From Hetaerina americana (lineage: Eukaryota; Arthropoda; Insecta; Odonata; Calopterygidae), in the NCBI GenBank assembly GCA_022747635.1, contig JAKTNV010000005.1, positions 38,092,336-38,156,335 on the forward strand: 64,000 nt of DNA, written 5' to 3'. The position numbers were made by a program, and so were the translations under genes. The notes under the pieces were generated by a model. It saw only the letters and a list, made by a program, of their open reading frames with translations, searched no databases and had not been told where the DNA came from. Each line of letters starts with the position of its first letter. Positions within the stretch are counted from its first letter, which is position 1. This document shows positions 49,827-61,204 of the stretch, one piece after another.

Positions 49827-52800
49827 AACTAAAAATGAGGTCATCCAACCTATCACATCACACATTTGAACAAGGGCGAAGAATAATTTCAGCACAGCAA
49901 TAAAATATACACCAACATATGAATATCTAAACTTCAGACATAAGTAGAAGACCTAATACTAAACAATTACGAATAACAAAGGAGTTACCTACATTGCATA
50001 GAAATTCGTCCCAATTCTGATTAACTGGCCAAGGACATACAAAGTACCTAATACATAATGAAAGGTCACTCACTTGGCAGATGTATTTATTGCAGTAAAT
50101 ATAAAAATATGTAGGTATTATTCACCATGAGTGCTGGTGTACAAAAATGAAAAATATTCTCTGATCGAAGGTGAAAAGAATACAATACCAAACAAACCAT
50201 TTAATATACTTGCAATGAAATATGTTCGGTTTGAAAATTACATCCATCTTTTGTAAATGATTAAAAGTAGACTTGTCTACGACACAAATTTTATCATGAA
50301 AAAGGCACAGTAATATACTAAGAATATAATTTTTGTATTTAAATACCAACATTTGAAGTTTTAAATGCTACAGATACTATTTTTTCCTTGCTGCACAGAA
50401 AGATAACAAATGGTAGGTACTGTAAGGAGAAATAACCATTTTAACTGTATCATATACTAAATACATTGTCATAATCTACTTGGTGCAGTTAATTCATTAG
50501 TTAAATAAAAGCTACCTATAAAATCAAACAATTCACACACTGAAAATAAATACATAGCATGAACTACACAATATACACTGGTAGTCAAATAGCAAACAAT
50601 GAATTAAATGAGAAAACAAACTTCCAACAAATCTAAATTACATTACTTATATCTGCGAATTTTTCAATAGTATATTCAACCTGTGTTTATGCTGCACACA
50701 TACATACAGCTTTATGTTATTAAGTCAATAATCAGGAGAAAGGCATTTCCACTCATTCCACAGCAAAATAGGTATCATAGCAATAAGGATTTTAGTAACT
50801 GCCACACGCACAATTCATTTCTTGATACATCACCGTGGATGTGTGAGCAATATTTATGGAATGATATACAAAGAAATTTTACACAGTTGAAATGCCCAGT
50901 GGAAGATCAATGCCACACAGCTAGTGGCAACCCAACTCTTATTCACACTTGGCTTTGCAAGGAGGAATGACTTTCATTACATAAACCGTATAAAACCAAC
51001 ATCTGAAGGCATCTCAAATGTTGAATTTGGTACAGAACTTAAAAAAGGTCATCCAGGCACATAATGGGCCCAGGGAAGACACAACAGCTCCATTTGACAA
51101 TTCTGACTTAAAAACATTGGGAGCATATCCATTGAAGATAAATCTGCGCCGAGAGAAGGAAAAATATACGTAGTAATAATCCAGGTGAAGCCATTACTAT
51201 ATCTATTAGGTGACTTAAAACACACTCCCCTGTGAGGAATAAAAAAATAATCACATCACATTCAACCAACAACAAAACATCTCCACTTAGGAATTCCTAT
51301 GAAGATTATTATGGAGTTTTCTGATATATTTGATACCCACCTCGAACAAAGCCAAATTATTTTGTATGTACAATGATAACGGAGTCCCAGAAACTTTCCA
51401 AATATCCTGTGAATACTCTTTACTTCTTGATATTTTCGTTGTAATAGTCAAATGTAGCTCAAGACTTCGGAGAATTACTGCCATCAAATTAAGTAACCCC
51501 CATAGGTATAATATCCTAAATTTTCATGAATTTATCTCTACATAAAAGCAGAGAAATCTCTTTACATAATTACTCTCTAAAACTGATTTAACACTCCCAA
51601 TTTCATTATTACATATATATTAATGAATAAAGATTGTTTATAATAGTATAAATAAAACATGTCGCAAGCAAGACTATTAAAAACTCCAAATCCATAGGCA
51701 TGGCATGGAATTTCCTAAGCAGTAAGGCATTTTTTTTATATTGGCAATTCACTAACTAAGAAGCACATATTAAATAAACATCCCCATTAGAACATCCTTA
51801 AATAGGTATTATAGTGGCAGAATGATATATGCATCTAATGATCATTATCAAAGCAAAGGCTAAAATTTACAGCATTCGTATTGTGGCATAGAAAATAAGC
51901 CACCATTCAAATCATAGCCTGTAGATATATAAATGGCATTCATAATGCAGCTTACAAAAATGGTTGAACAACAATCACAAAGGCCACTTTACCAAAGTGC
52001 CAATGGATGAGACAGCTTAACAAAGGCTTTATAAATTAATAACAGTCAAGTTCTGGTCAGTGTAAAATGCACATCACAATAAAAAATCTTATTGCTAAGT
52101 ATAAAACAAGATCTGCTCAACCACAATGGTCACACATACGTCATACAATGTACAAATGGTTTTAAACAAAACGAGATCACTTTAATCAGTCATAGCTCGA
52201 ATTGAGCAATTCTATTCTTTCTTCATTACAAATTTTGCCTGACATAATTTTCTGTGAGAAAAGTTATTCCAAAATGTAGCCGAATCATTTTTTAAAACTA
52301 TGCAATTTCCCCCTTAAAACTAATAATTAAACTATATTTGTACATCAAGTAACTGTGGCATCGACTGTTTACTAAAAACATTTATCGGGTATAGCCAAAT
52401 GGCAATTCATTGTCAAATGAATAAATATGCATTTTAGATTGAGAAACTACTCTTATGTAATAGTTCTATGACTCATCATTCTAAAAATAAAATCTTTCAT
52501 AGTAAATTGTACTTGCTGAAAATTCTACTCAACAAATTAAATAATTTACACAGTCGACAATTTTTTTTACACCAAAGACAAAGGAAAACATCAACTTATA
52601 ATACAGAATACTTTCACTTAACTTCAACAACCACCTCACCTAAACAAACTGAGTCATTGTTTTAGCATTTCTGAAACAGTCACCCTAGCATACCTATGCC
52701 ATAACATGTAGACAACAGATCATGTAACTGATACAAAAATTCTCATATCCACAAACACAACTTCCACGGCAAAATACTCTTAATGACTATTTACAAAAAT

Positions 52801-53247
52801 ATAAGCAACAAAAGGACACCCCAATTATTCAGAATATTTGGTCAAACATAACATATTAACTAGCACTATTCATTTCACTGATATAACAATGATTTACCTT
52901 GAAAAGATCTTATATTAATACTTGGAAAAACAAGGTGATATTTAAGTGCAGGCTATGCAATCAAACAACAACTGAAGTCAATGATTTCTGAAAGAAGATA
53001 CAACACATTTTCAAAAAAAAATGCACATTTTAAACAGGTATTTATCTTCCTCCAATATTAAAAAATGCATTGTTTCCTCCAGAATTTGTTTCCACAGATA
53101 TAATAAATCCAACATATGATAATTTATAATAATGCGGAAACTAAGAAGCAACCACCACAAAAATGTTGCAATGTTCAGTGTCACAATGAGCCTAAGGCAT
53201 GAACTATCTCTGTCCTTTCGTTTCAATTCCTCTGCATGCTTTTACTA

Positions 53248-53253
53248 TTTATT
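53248..53253 (-). terminator. Candidate polyadenylation signal of KMT5A
   Basis: The first AATAAA on the minus strand after the stop codon is about 110 bases downstream of it. Further AATAAA hexamers exist in the following AT-rich DNA (for example near 50089-50094), so a longer 3' UTR is equally possible. The hexamer is seen; its use is inferred. Confidence 0.3.
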
Positions 53254-53362
53254 ACACAAAGATGCACAGGTACCAAATCAAATACGAATAAATACACTTG
53301 AGAACTGGTAAGACTTGAAACAAAAATCACTCATTAAAATAATTATCTTTCATAACTGAGGC

Positions 53363-53573
53363 TTACATAGCAAGCCATGGGTGATGTTTCAATGACTCTC
53401 TACTTCTGTCACCATAGTCATATAAAACCTCTTCAGATGGATGTATGTCTTCTTTAGCAATCAAAACCAAATGAGGATGACTCTTTATGACAACAGTTTT
53501 GGTGGTAAGGTTTCCATTACGACTGTGGTTGACTAGCCTCCCCATCCTACCAGATTCAGCAGTGGCATCAACA
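53363..53573 (-). CDS. KMT5A: KMT5A/PR-Set7-type methyltransferase, terminal exon (C-terminal half of SET domain and stop)
   Basis: Terminal exon of the same gene. After an acceptor (tttttag) it supplies the last base of the split Cys codon and then VDATAESGRMGRLVNHS, the cofactor-binding and pseudoknot motif (RLVNHS followed by N). Next come HLVLIA and the YDYGDR motif, and it ends HHPWLAM with a TAA stop at 53363-53365. Joined to the exon at 63771 the peptide runs through without a stop and ends where animal PR-Set7 proteins end, a few residues after HPWL. The canonical splice sites and intact frame argue against a processed pseudogene. The intron before it is about 10.2 kb and full of transposon relics. 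The low-coordinate side must hold the 3' UTR. Confidence 0.93.
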
Positions 53574-55080
53574 CTAAAAAAATATTAAAACAGCAATTGA
53601 TTACAAAGAATATAATATTCACAAATTAAATTCCAATAACACTAATAGTAAAAATCAACAGGGTTAAAATCTATGCCTAAATTTTATTTTGTCAAACCCA
53701 TCCGTCAAGGCAGGCACAGCAACTTAATTTGAAAATTCTCTTTCAATCTCTTTTTTTTTAAATTGTTTTTTGAGGGAGGCATATCCAACGGTCTATTTAA
53801 TATTATATGGAGAGTGGACAATTCACAAAATATGTTCTGGGAATCAAAAAGGATTTCATAATTTATACAAGTACCCTTATTAAAGATAATGAATACATAA
53901 TCTTGCTGTTTTCCCGACTAATACACAGGAAATTCAGTTGATGGTTGTTCCCCTATGTAAATACAGGTATATCTAAGTTATGGCATTAAACCTAAGGTTA
54001 TGCCTATGTGCAAGGAAAGAAAAAATGCAGCTATTTTGAACTCCACTTCATGTTCTAAGATTAAAAGTACAAGGATTAAATCATTAAGATTAATACATTA
54101 CTGCTGCATTAGCTGCATTTCTTTCTTTCTGCAATGGATAAGTTCCACTTTAAGCCTGCAATTAATAATTTTGGGCTGCAACTAGTTTTGAATGGATAAA
54201 ATATTTTTACGTTGATTTCATGTATAGTTTCTGTACATTTTTATATCATCGAATTAATTGGGAGAAATTTCTAGGTAACCAATGTCATGTAACTACAAAT
54301 GTTTCATTCTTGCATTCTTCAAAGTTTAAATTATGTAATGGAATAAAACTCCGTGCAGAGATACATACTAGATGACAAACCTAGGAATTTCATCAAAAAG
54401 GTGCACACACTTTACGCATTATATACTTTTCTTGTAATACTTCCATTTATTACTTGGTTATTTTTTGCATTAATTACTATTACTTGCATTTATTACTAAT
54501 ATCTTTCCACCTAATTAAAAGATCAATTAAACTTGGTGAGGTGCATTGTAATACTTTCATGGTCAATATAATATTTCAGAGAAATATATACCAAAGACAA
54601 CATGAGCAGGACATACATTCTTTGAAAATGTTGCATCTTGCAAAATCATTTCAATCAAAAAAAATAAAATGTAAAGATTTTCATTCTTGGTGATACCATT
54701 CTTAATGCCCGGTTATAGGTCAACATTTAGAAAACTAACCCCTCATTCATTAAGTCCCAGGACTTATTGAACCGGATATTATTTTGGGATGCGCAGGGTT
54801 TAATTTACATAGACGACCTTGAACAGGAAAAATCTATCTATAGCGACCATTACATGGTGTAATTGGTGTTTTTGAAGGATGACACACGGGTACTCCGGTC
54901 ATTAGCCCAACACTACCACATCCCAATACATACAGAGTAATATAGGTAGGATATTAAATAACTAGCCACTTAAATTCAAATCATGATGATTCACTTGCAT
55001 CTTAGTTGATCAAAATAAATTGGTATCAGTCATTTAGCTTGCATAGACAGAATATGACATACATTAGGAAAGCTTGGGTC
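53574..55080. other. Intronic DNA without recognised features
   Basis: AT-rich, no coding motif or clear repeat. Confidence 0.5.
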
Positions 55081-55084
55081 CAAT

Positions 55085-56575
55085 GGCAAAATAGTAAGGG
55101 CATTAGGGGAATTGAAATCGAATAAGGCTGTGGGGGTAGGCAAAATTCCTGGAAAACTACTTAAAAGTTTAGAAAAAGGTGAGAGAAAGAGTGAGAGTTT
55201 TTATGGGTTGATTCCTAGCATTAATGAGAGAGGAATTTGCCCATAATATTTCCTCAGATCAGCATTAGTTCTTATTCCACAAAAGAGAAAGGCAGCTATA
55301 CTTGAGGACTAAAGAATAATAAGTTGATTTTGCATGCAGCTGAAGTGGTTCTCAATAGGAGGATGAAGAGGAGGGCGAATGATTACTGAGGAGATGATCA
55401 GTTTCGGTGGGAAACTGTGAAACCATATCAGCAATGAGGTCATTAATTGAGAGGAATATAGAATACAATCAGGATTTATTTTCATGTTTCTTAGATTTTC
55501 AGAAGGCACTAGATAAGAGTACATTGGGAAGAATTAATTAATGTATTGTGGAAAATAGGAATAATTTGGAGGGACATATGACTCATCGTTTGTAATGCAA
55601 TGTAACCTTAATTGTAAATGTCTCTGACTCATTACAAGCGAGCGGCAAATGGAAAGACCAGATAGGCAGTGCTAGGAAGAGGAGTAAGATGGGTAAATAA
55701 GATAGGCATTTATCACTAGGGCTTGTCAATGCATATATGGAGGTAATGGTAAAAAAAGCTTGGATGAGTGAAGGACAATGACTAAGCTTTTGTTTGCCAG
55801 TCAGCTAAGGGTTTGTAAACATTTCTGAATAAATTGGAAAGTCAGTGCAATAGGTATGGGATGAAAATAAATGTTAAAAATGAAGGTCATGGAGTTTTCC
55901 ATAAAGGGAAAGGAAAAGTTAAATATCAAATTAGGAGTTCATAAACTAGAGCAGGGAGAAGTCTACCTATCTGCGAAGTGATCTTCACCAAAACGGTCAT
56001 AGTAGTAGGGACATAGGATGAAGATTTGCATTAGGCAAAGTCTTTCATAGGGAGGGCATTGATGAATGAGATATTGAGTAAAGATGTTAAGAAACAGCTC
56101 ATCAAAATTTTTACATGGAGCATGGTTTTTTACAGTGAGGAAATGATCCCTGAAGCTGGGCCATGGACAAAGAATGTCAGCTTTTGAAATGTGGATGCCA
56201 ACAAGGATAGAAAAAGTGAGACAAAGTGTAAAACAAACTAGAAAATGCCAGGTCTGATGGGGAAGGGAGTAGAGGGGATTGATGGGAGAAATTATTAAGA
56301 AGCAGGAGGAAAAGTGGATGCCGAGCATTTTGATTGGCAATGGGATGTTGAAGACTGGTAAGAGAGGAGAATATTAAACATAAACAAGATCAGGGTAAGA
56401 ACAGGATAGGCATGCTGGAAGTAATGAGGGGAGGAAGGAAATATTCAGAATTTAAGAGGGTCTTATTGTAATTTTGGATGCCAGGTTGTGCTTCGAACAG
56501 AGAGACTAGGGAATCGTCACCATGCTTGGCAGCTGGTGTCCACCCAAAACCTACCTTAACCAGTAGATTAAGAAT
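55085..56575 (+). mobile_element. RTE-A LINE, reverse-transcriptase half to 3' end, degraded
   Basis: Starts ALGELKSNKAVGVGKIPGKL and continues SFYGLIPSINERGICP, TAA (55244-55246), YFLRSALVLIPQKRK. Then come damaged RT motifs, an SAFEMWM-like stretch and the 3' UTR (GCCAGGTTGTGCTTCG, CCTACCTTAACCAGTAG). Many indels mark an old insertion, antisense to KMT5A inside its intron. The TAA sits at the same codon as in the young copy at 26-29 kb. Confidence 0.85.
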
Positions 56576-57739
56576 AATAATAACAATGGTGTAATAGAAT
56601 ATGCATGATTTCTCAATATATACAAGCTCTCTCATCATCCATTACACTCAATTTTGATGATTCTAAAAAAATAGCTACATTCATTTGGCTGTTGAAAGCA
56701 TACGAAAGGCAACAGAATTCAAGATGGAAAAGATTAAGTCTTTTGCAGAAAGCTGCTTTATCATAGATCATTTGGTCTAGCAAAACAGACTCATATGAGA
56801 AAATCCATTGTTTTCTCAGACTTTTTTATTAGAAAACCGTGATTGTAAAAAGCTGTTAACCTGAAAGGGCCAGAAGTCTCTCACCTAATCTACCCTCTCC
56901 CTTTACACTATCCGCTCTAAATTCACTCCCTCACAATGCCGATCCTTTTAATTTATCATGCCAGAATATCACCACCCAATCTTTATCCCACCTTTCAACA
57001 AATTAAATTTTTCCCCGGTCCATGCTCGGTTCTAATAATCTAATAATTAAATAAATTCTCTCTTGCCTCAGCTATCTCTCCAATAACATGGTATTTACCT
57101 GAAAGTTAGGTCAAATGGCAGTTCAAATTATATTAACACAAAATTTAAAATAGAGATGCATTACTATTCAAGATGAATTTTCCAATTATCATAAATTACT
57201 TTGCTGATCAAATTTTAAAACTACCAATCCCAGTTTAGCAATAATATCACAAAAAATCATGTTAAAATTTGTACTTTATACCACTTTGTACATGTACATG
57301 TTGGTATTGTTTTATGCAATGAAGACTAATCTTATAACACATCTTAATTTAAAAAAAATTATCACACATTTTAAATGATGGGTAAAACTGTTTTACCCAT
57401 AGGTGCAAGGCTCAAAATTCAGGTAGATATAATGCAAAGATAGTTAACATTTACTGTAAAAGAAACCATCACAACTTAACTCATAAATCTGTCCACTGCG
57501 CATGTACTCCCATTCCTTTGAATACTGTCCATTGTGCATGTGTAACCCTCAGAATGTTTTTGGAGACCTAATTAGGGTAGTTCATCCACAAATCTAACAT
57601 CCACTGGCCAAGGTAGAGTTTGGTGAATTTGGCAACAAAGCACCATTAATCTTCTAATCCCAACAAATGCAACACAAAATAGAAACCCTAAAACCCTAGA
57701 TTATAGTAAACCAATCTTCAAATTTGCAAAATTGGTTTT
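56576..57739. other. Intronic DNA without recognised features
   Basis: AT-rich, no coding motif recognised. Confidence 0.5.
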
Positions 57740-57962
57740 CCTTCATGCCTATCCCTCATATGTTTAACACACCTTTAAATCTAGTTCCATTTTCTCATCT
57801 GGCTTCCCTTTTTCATCCCCATGAATTTGATGCTAAAAAGCATGAATACTACACTATTGTCTGAATTTACTACTTCTCTTGGGAAACTGTGCAAATTTAT
57901 AATGCCGTACCTAAATCTGTGCCTGACCATGTCTGATATTACCTTGTACTTACCCTCTTCAA
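57740..57962 (-). mobile_element. RTE-A LINE, endonuclease fragment
   Basis: The minus strand reads VISDMVRHRFRYGIINLHSF, PREVVNSDNSVV and MRKWN, matching the endonuclease stretch DYILVRHRFRNSVINSHSF...SDHNLVV...VRKWN of RTE-A. It meets a plus-strand RTE-B endonuclease fragment head-on at about 57963. Confidence 0.75.
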
Positions 57963-58785
57963 ACAACATCAACGAAGAAGGTACACATGGAAGATGCCTG
58001 GGGATGTTGCGAGATACCAAATAGACTACATACTAGTAAGAAGGATATACAAGAATCAGGTGAAGCATTGCAAGAGCTACTCCAGTGCAGACATAAATAG
58101 CAATTACAACCGAGTCATCATGGAGAGCCAACTTTGCTACAAGAAAATTGAGAAGACCAAAACAGAGCCAAGGTAGGACTCAAAATTGCTGGCGGAAAAA
58201 GACACCAGAGAAAGATTCACAACATATGATACATGAACATAAACAAGATGAAGTCTAAAATCCTATTATTTGGAGGAGAGAAGTGGAACATGATAGTCAC
58301 AATGAAAAGACAAAAATTAGAGCAAGTGGTTTCGCCTATCTCAGAAGTACCATCACATGGGATTAGAGAAATACTACAGACATCAAGCAAAGAATAGCTC
58401 AAGCTAAGAGAGCATCCAAAAAGAAAAGACAACTGCTGTGTTTAAAGAAAACAGACCTAACGACAAGGAAACAATACGTGAAAACATTACTATGGAGTGT
58501 GGCATTCTATGGATCAGAAGCATAGACCATCACAAAAGTAGACCAGAAAAGACTAGGAGCCTTCGAAACCTGGTGCTGGGGAAGGATGCTTAAGATTAAA
58601 TGGACAGATAAAATAAGAAATGAAGAAGTATACAGAAAAATAGATGAAGAACGTACCTAATGGAACACCATTAAGAAAAGAAGAACCAGATGGAATGGCC
58701 AGACTCTGAGGCACAATGGATTCGTGAAGAATGTAATAGATGAAAAAATAGAGGTAAAAGTCCCAAGAGGAAGGCCAAGAGATAA
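57963..58785 (+). mobile_element. RTE-B LINE, internally deleted, first part
   Basis: Plus-strand RRRYTWKMPGDVARYQIDYI then LVRRIYKNQ, DINSNYNRVIMESQ and YKKIEKTKTEPR are endonuclease. At about 58180-58230 the reading jumps to the region after the RT: IFGGEKWN, ATLLWSVAFYGSEA-like, LGAFETWCWGRMLKIKWTDK and NGFVKNVIDEKIEVKVPRGR. The RT core is deleted. The coding sequence is then cut by a solo LTR and resumes at 59550. Confidence 0.78.
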
Positions 58786-59016
58786 TGTCGCAAGTATGCG
58801 ACATGGTTCTCCCTTCCTGGCTCCTCCGACTACCCACCCCAAGCAATCAACGACGCACTGTTGCAGGTGTACAACAATAGTATTCCTCCCTGGTTTTCCC
58901 CAAAACTCCCAAGCAACCAACGACAATGTTTCCAAGCGATCAACAACAATAGTATTCCTCCTCAGGGTTTTTCCCCAAAACTCCCACGTGACCAACAACA
59001 ATGCTCCAAAGTTGGG

Positions 59017-59053
59017 TATAAAAGCCCTGATCGCGGGGCGAAAAGCAGTCAGT
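59017..59053 (+). promoter_or_regulatory. LTR core promoter: TATA box and initiator
   Basis: TATAAAA followed 32 bases later by TCAGT, the insect initiator consensus spacing. It is antisense to KMT5A. Confidence 0.6.
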
Positions 59054-59375
59054 GGTTATCTGGCGGTGACCGGTAGGGCACGAAGCTTCGGCAGTGTTGC
59101 GCTTGTCGCGACAGCGTGTCCTATTCTTGACTCATCTTGGACGAGGGCTCCGCCCAGGTTACGTTCGTCGTGACCGCGTCCAACCTGCCTACACCCTTTC
59201 CCAGGTAAGGGTCAGTTGGTTATCTGGTGGTGACCGGTAGGGCACGATGCTTCGGCTATGTTGCGCTTGTCGCGACAGCGTGTCCTATTTTCTGACTCAA
59301 CTTCGGACGAGGGCTCTGCCCAGGTTATGCGTGTCGTGACTGCGTCCGCCCTGCCATACCCCCTTCCTGACGGAC
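59049..59375 (+). repeat. 163-bp tandem duplication inside the LTR
   Basis: Unit 1 starts TCAGTGGTTATCTGG at 59049 and unit 2 starts TCAGTTGGTTATCTGG at 59212. Both share GTGACCGGTAGGGCACGA, CGCGACAGCGTGTCCTATT and GAGGGCTC, with scattered substitutions. The end of unit 2 is less well conserved. Confidence 0.92.
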
Positions 59376-59456
59376 GCGCGTTGGTGTACTGAGGGTCTAG
59401 CCATCCATAAATTGCGTATAACTTTGTAAATGGTGCATTTCAACTGTATTTTGTAT

Positions 59457-59462
59457 AATAAA
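59457..59462 (+). terminator. LTR polyadenylation signal
   Basis: AATAAA about 90 bases before the LTR 3' end, followed by a GT-rich stretch (GATTGTTTGGG). Confidence 0.5.
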
Positions 59463-59549
59463 CGATTGTTTGGGTAACACTCGGTGTAGTAATTCTGACT
59501 TTCCCCGATACCCTTTGTGTCGCACCATTTAGGAACGCCCCTTGCGACA

Positions 59550-59655
59550 ATAAATATATGGGACAAATAAAGAAGAAAGTACATTGCAAAAAATACCAGG
59601 AAGTAAGCCAATTAGCATGAGATAGGATAGATTGGAGGGCTGCAGTCAATCAATC
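59550..59655 (+). mobile_element. RTE-B LINE, C-terminal part after the solo LTR
   Basis: Resumes the RTE-B reading with KYMGQIKKKVHCKKYQEVSQ, LA, stop, DRIDWRAAVNQS, the usual extreme C-terminus of RTE proteins. Confidence 0.75.
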
Positions 59656-59689
59656 TTAGTATTTAACAACCAATGATGATTTCCTTGTA

Positions 59690-59910
59690 CAGGTCATTCC
59701 TTGCTCCTTACCCATAGTTCCTCATCTTATTCCATCTATCTCTTTACCCGCTACATTCCAATCTCCCATCACTATTTACTTTTCTCCTTCAGTGACCTCT
59801 GCAATTATTTCCTCAAGTAGTTAGGACACATTCACTTGTTTGTCCTCCTAATTCTTATTGGTACATAAATCTACATAACAACCAAATTCTTGGCCCGGCT
59901 ATTAATTCTA
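59690..59910 (-). mobile_element. RTE LINE endonuclease fragment
   Basis: The plus-strand ATTCCAATCTCCCATCACTA at 59756-59775 matches the complement of the endonuclease MGDWN region at 28.79 kb, and TAATTCTTATTGGTACATAA the YMPP region. Frames are damaged. Confidence 0.6.
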
Positions 59911-60179
59911 CAAAAACAATTTTCAAATATCTTGGTGCTTGAACAGATGATGATGAAGTTATTAGGAGATTGGAAAACTTAGAAAATGAATTTGTGAGAA
60001 AAAAACTAGAATTACACATGCACCCAAATAGAAATCATAAATCTTTGCTAATTGGAATGCCATCTCTGTGTCAAGTGGAGCACTTTCCACCTTACCCTCG
60101 TGTATTATAGAAACTATAAGTAGTTTCAAAACGCTTACAATGGCCACATGGGTACAATGACAAAATATTCTGGATTTCC

Positions 60180-60965
60180 AAGGCCACTACTCCAGAAATG
60201 ACTGATAAAATATAAGATCTGGTGATGGATGATAGAAGAGTGAAGGTGCACGAGATTGCTAATGCTGTAGCCATCTTGAGGAAACATGTACACAATATTT
60301 TGCATCAACATTTGAAAATAAGGACACTAACAACAAGATAGGCACTGCACTATTTACACTGCAGAAACATGACATGGTGTGGCATTCTCAAAAGTTGATT
60401 GGCAGATTTTTCAGTGAAATTTGCAAGACTGAAGGCATAATTTTGTCACTGTGGGTGAAACATGGATACACCACGCTATGCATTAAACGAAGGAACATTC
60501 TAAGCAATGGGTTGCCAGTGTGGAGTCCGCAACAAAGAGGACTAAGTCTGTTCCCTTAGCTGGGAAGGTTATGGTGACTGCTTACTGGGATTTGCAAGGA
60601 ATTATCTTCAGTGACTATTTGAGAAGGGTCGAGAAAAACATCCATGATAGGCTCACAAAAAAAGTACTTTTCCATCACAACAATGCACCAACTCACTCCT
60701 CAGCAGTTGTGGCTACAAAATTGATGGGAGTTATGTTTCAAACATGTTCCCCATCTCCCCTTTTCTCCAGCATCCCTCCCTCAGATTACTTCCCGTTCTC
60801 CAAAAAGATAAATTTGCCTACGGAAAGGAAATAGTATTCAAATGAGTAACTGATTGCGGAAAAAAATGCCAATTTTGCATATTGCAATTGGAGCAATCAC
60901 CATTTGGAAGGGGTCAACAAACTGGAGGAAAAATTGGAGGAAAAATTAAGCCAAACAGGAGAATA
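60180..60965 (+). pseudogene. Second, older mariner transposase relic
   Basis: Plus-strand fragments are VMDDRRVKVHEIANAVAI and HVHNILHQHLKIRTL (N-terminal helix-turn-helix region). Then TKSVPLAGKVMVTAYWDLQG, IIFSDYLRR and KKVLFHHNNAPTHSSAV follow, where the second catalytic Asp reads Asn, then SPSPLFSSIPPSDYFPF for the third Asp motif and a final KLEEKLS-like stretch before EYFEK. It differs from the 24-25 kb element and is closer in wording to other mariner subfamilies. No terminal repeats were recognised. Confidence 0.8.
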
Positions 60966-61058
60966 TTTTGAAAAATAGAGACAATTTATCTAAAAAAAAT
61001 TAAGCACTTTAATCTTAACAAAGACTTTTCAATTCATCCTCCTAATTATATTCTACTA

Positions 61059-61071
61059 CCCCCCCCCCCCC
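61059..61071. repeat. Homopolymer C run
   Basis: Thirteen consecutive C residues. Confidence 0.95.
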
Positions 61072-61167
61072 AGGTCTGTTTACTGAATTGAAACTTGTCT
61101 ACAATGTAACCTTTATTTAAACAGTTTTATACTAATCTGTAACTACTCCTTCAATAAACCACACAGC

Positions 61168-61204
61168 TATTATGGGGTGAGGTGGAACACCTCACCCCAT
61201 AATA
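61168..61204. repeat. Perfect 17-bp-arm hairpin
   Basis: TATTATGGGGTGAGGTG, loop GAA, then the exact reverse complement. Confidence 0.95.

Larger units (their letters stand above)
49520..53362. other. Gene-poor flank downstream of KMT5A, possibly including its 3' UTR
   Basis: AT-rich DNA without recognisable coding motifs. It is notably free of the LINE relics that fill the neighbouring DNA, which fits a transcribed 3' UTR or conserved flank. It contains a TA-rich microsatellite near 49757-49826. Confidence 0.4.
58786..59549 (+). mobile_element. Solo LTR of an LTR retrotransposon inserted in RTE-B
   Basis: 764 bp, beginning TGTCGCAAG and ending CTTGCGACA (perfect 9-bp terminal inverted repeat, TG...CA). 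It is flanked by ATAA at 58782-58785 and 59550-59553. TATAAAA lies at 59017-59023, an insect-type initiator TCAGT at 59049-59053, and AATAAA at 59457-59462, as expected for the U3, R and U5 parts. A 163-bp tandem duplication starts at the initiator. Removing the LTR and one ATAA restores the RTE-B reading. No internal gag/pol is present, so it arose by LTR-LTR recombination. A 4-bp duplication fits Gypsy-type elements but does not prove it. Strand follows the TATA-to-polyA direction. Confidence 0.9.
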
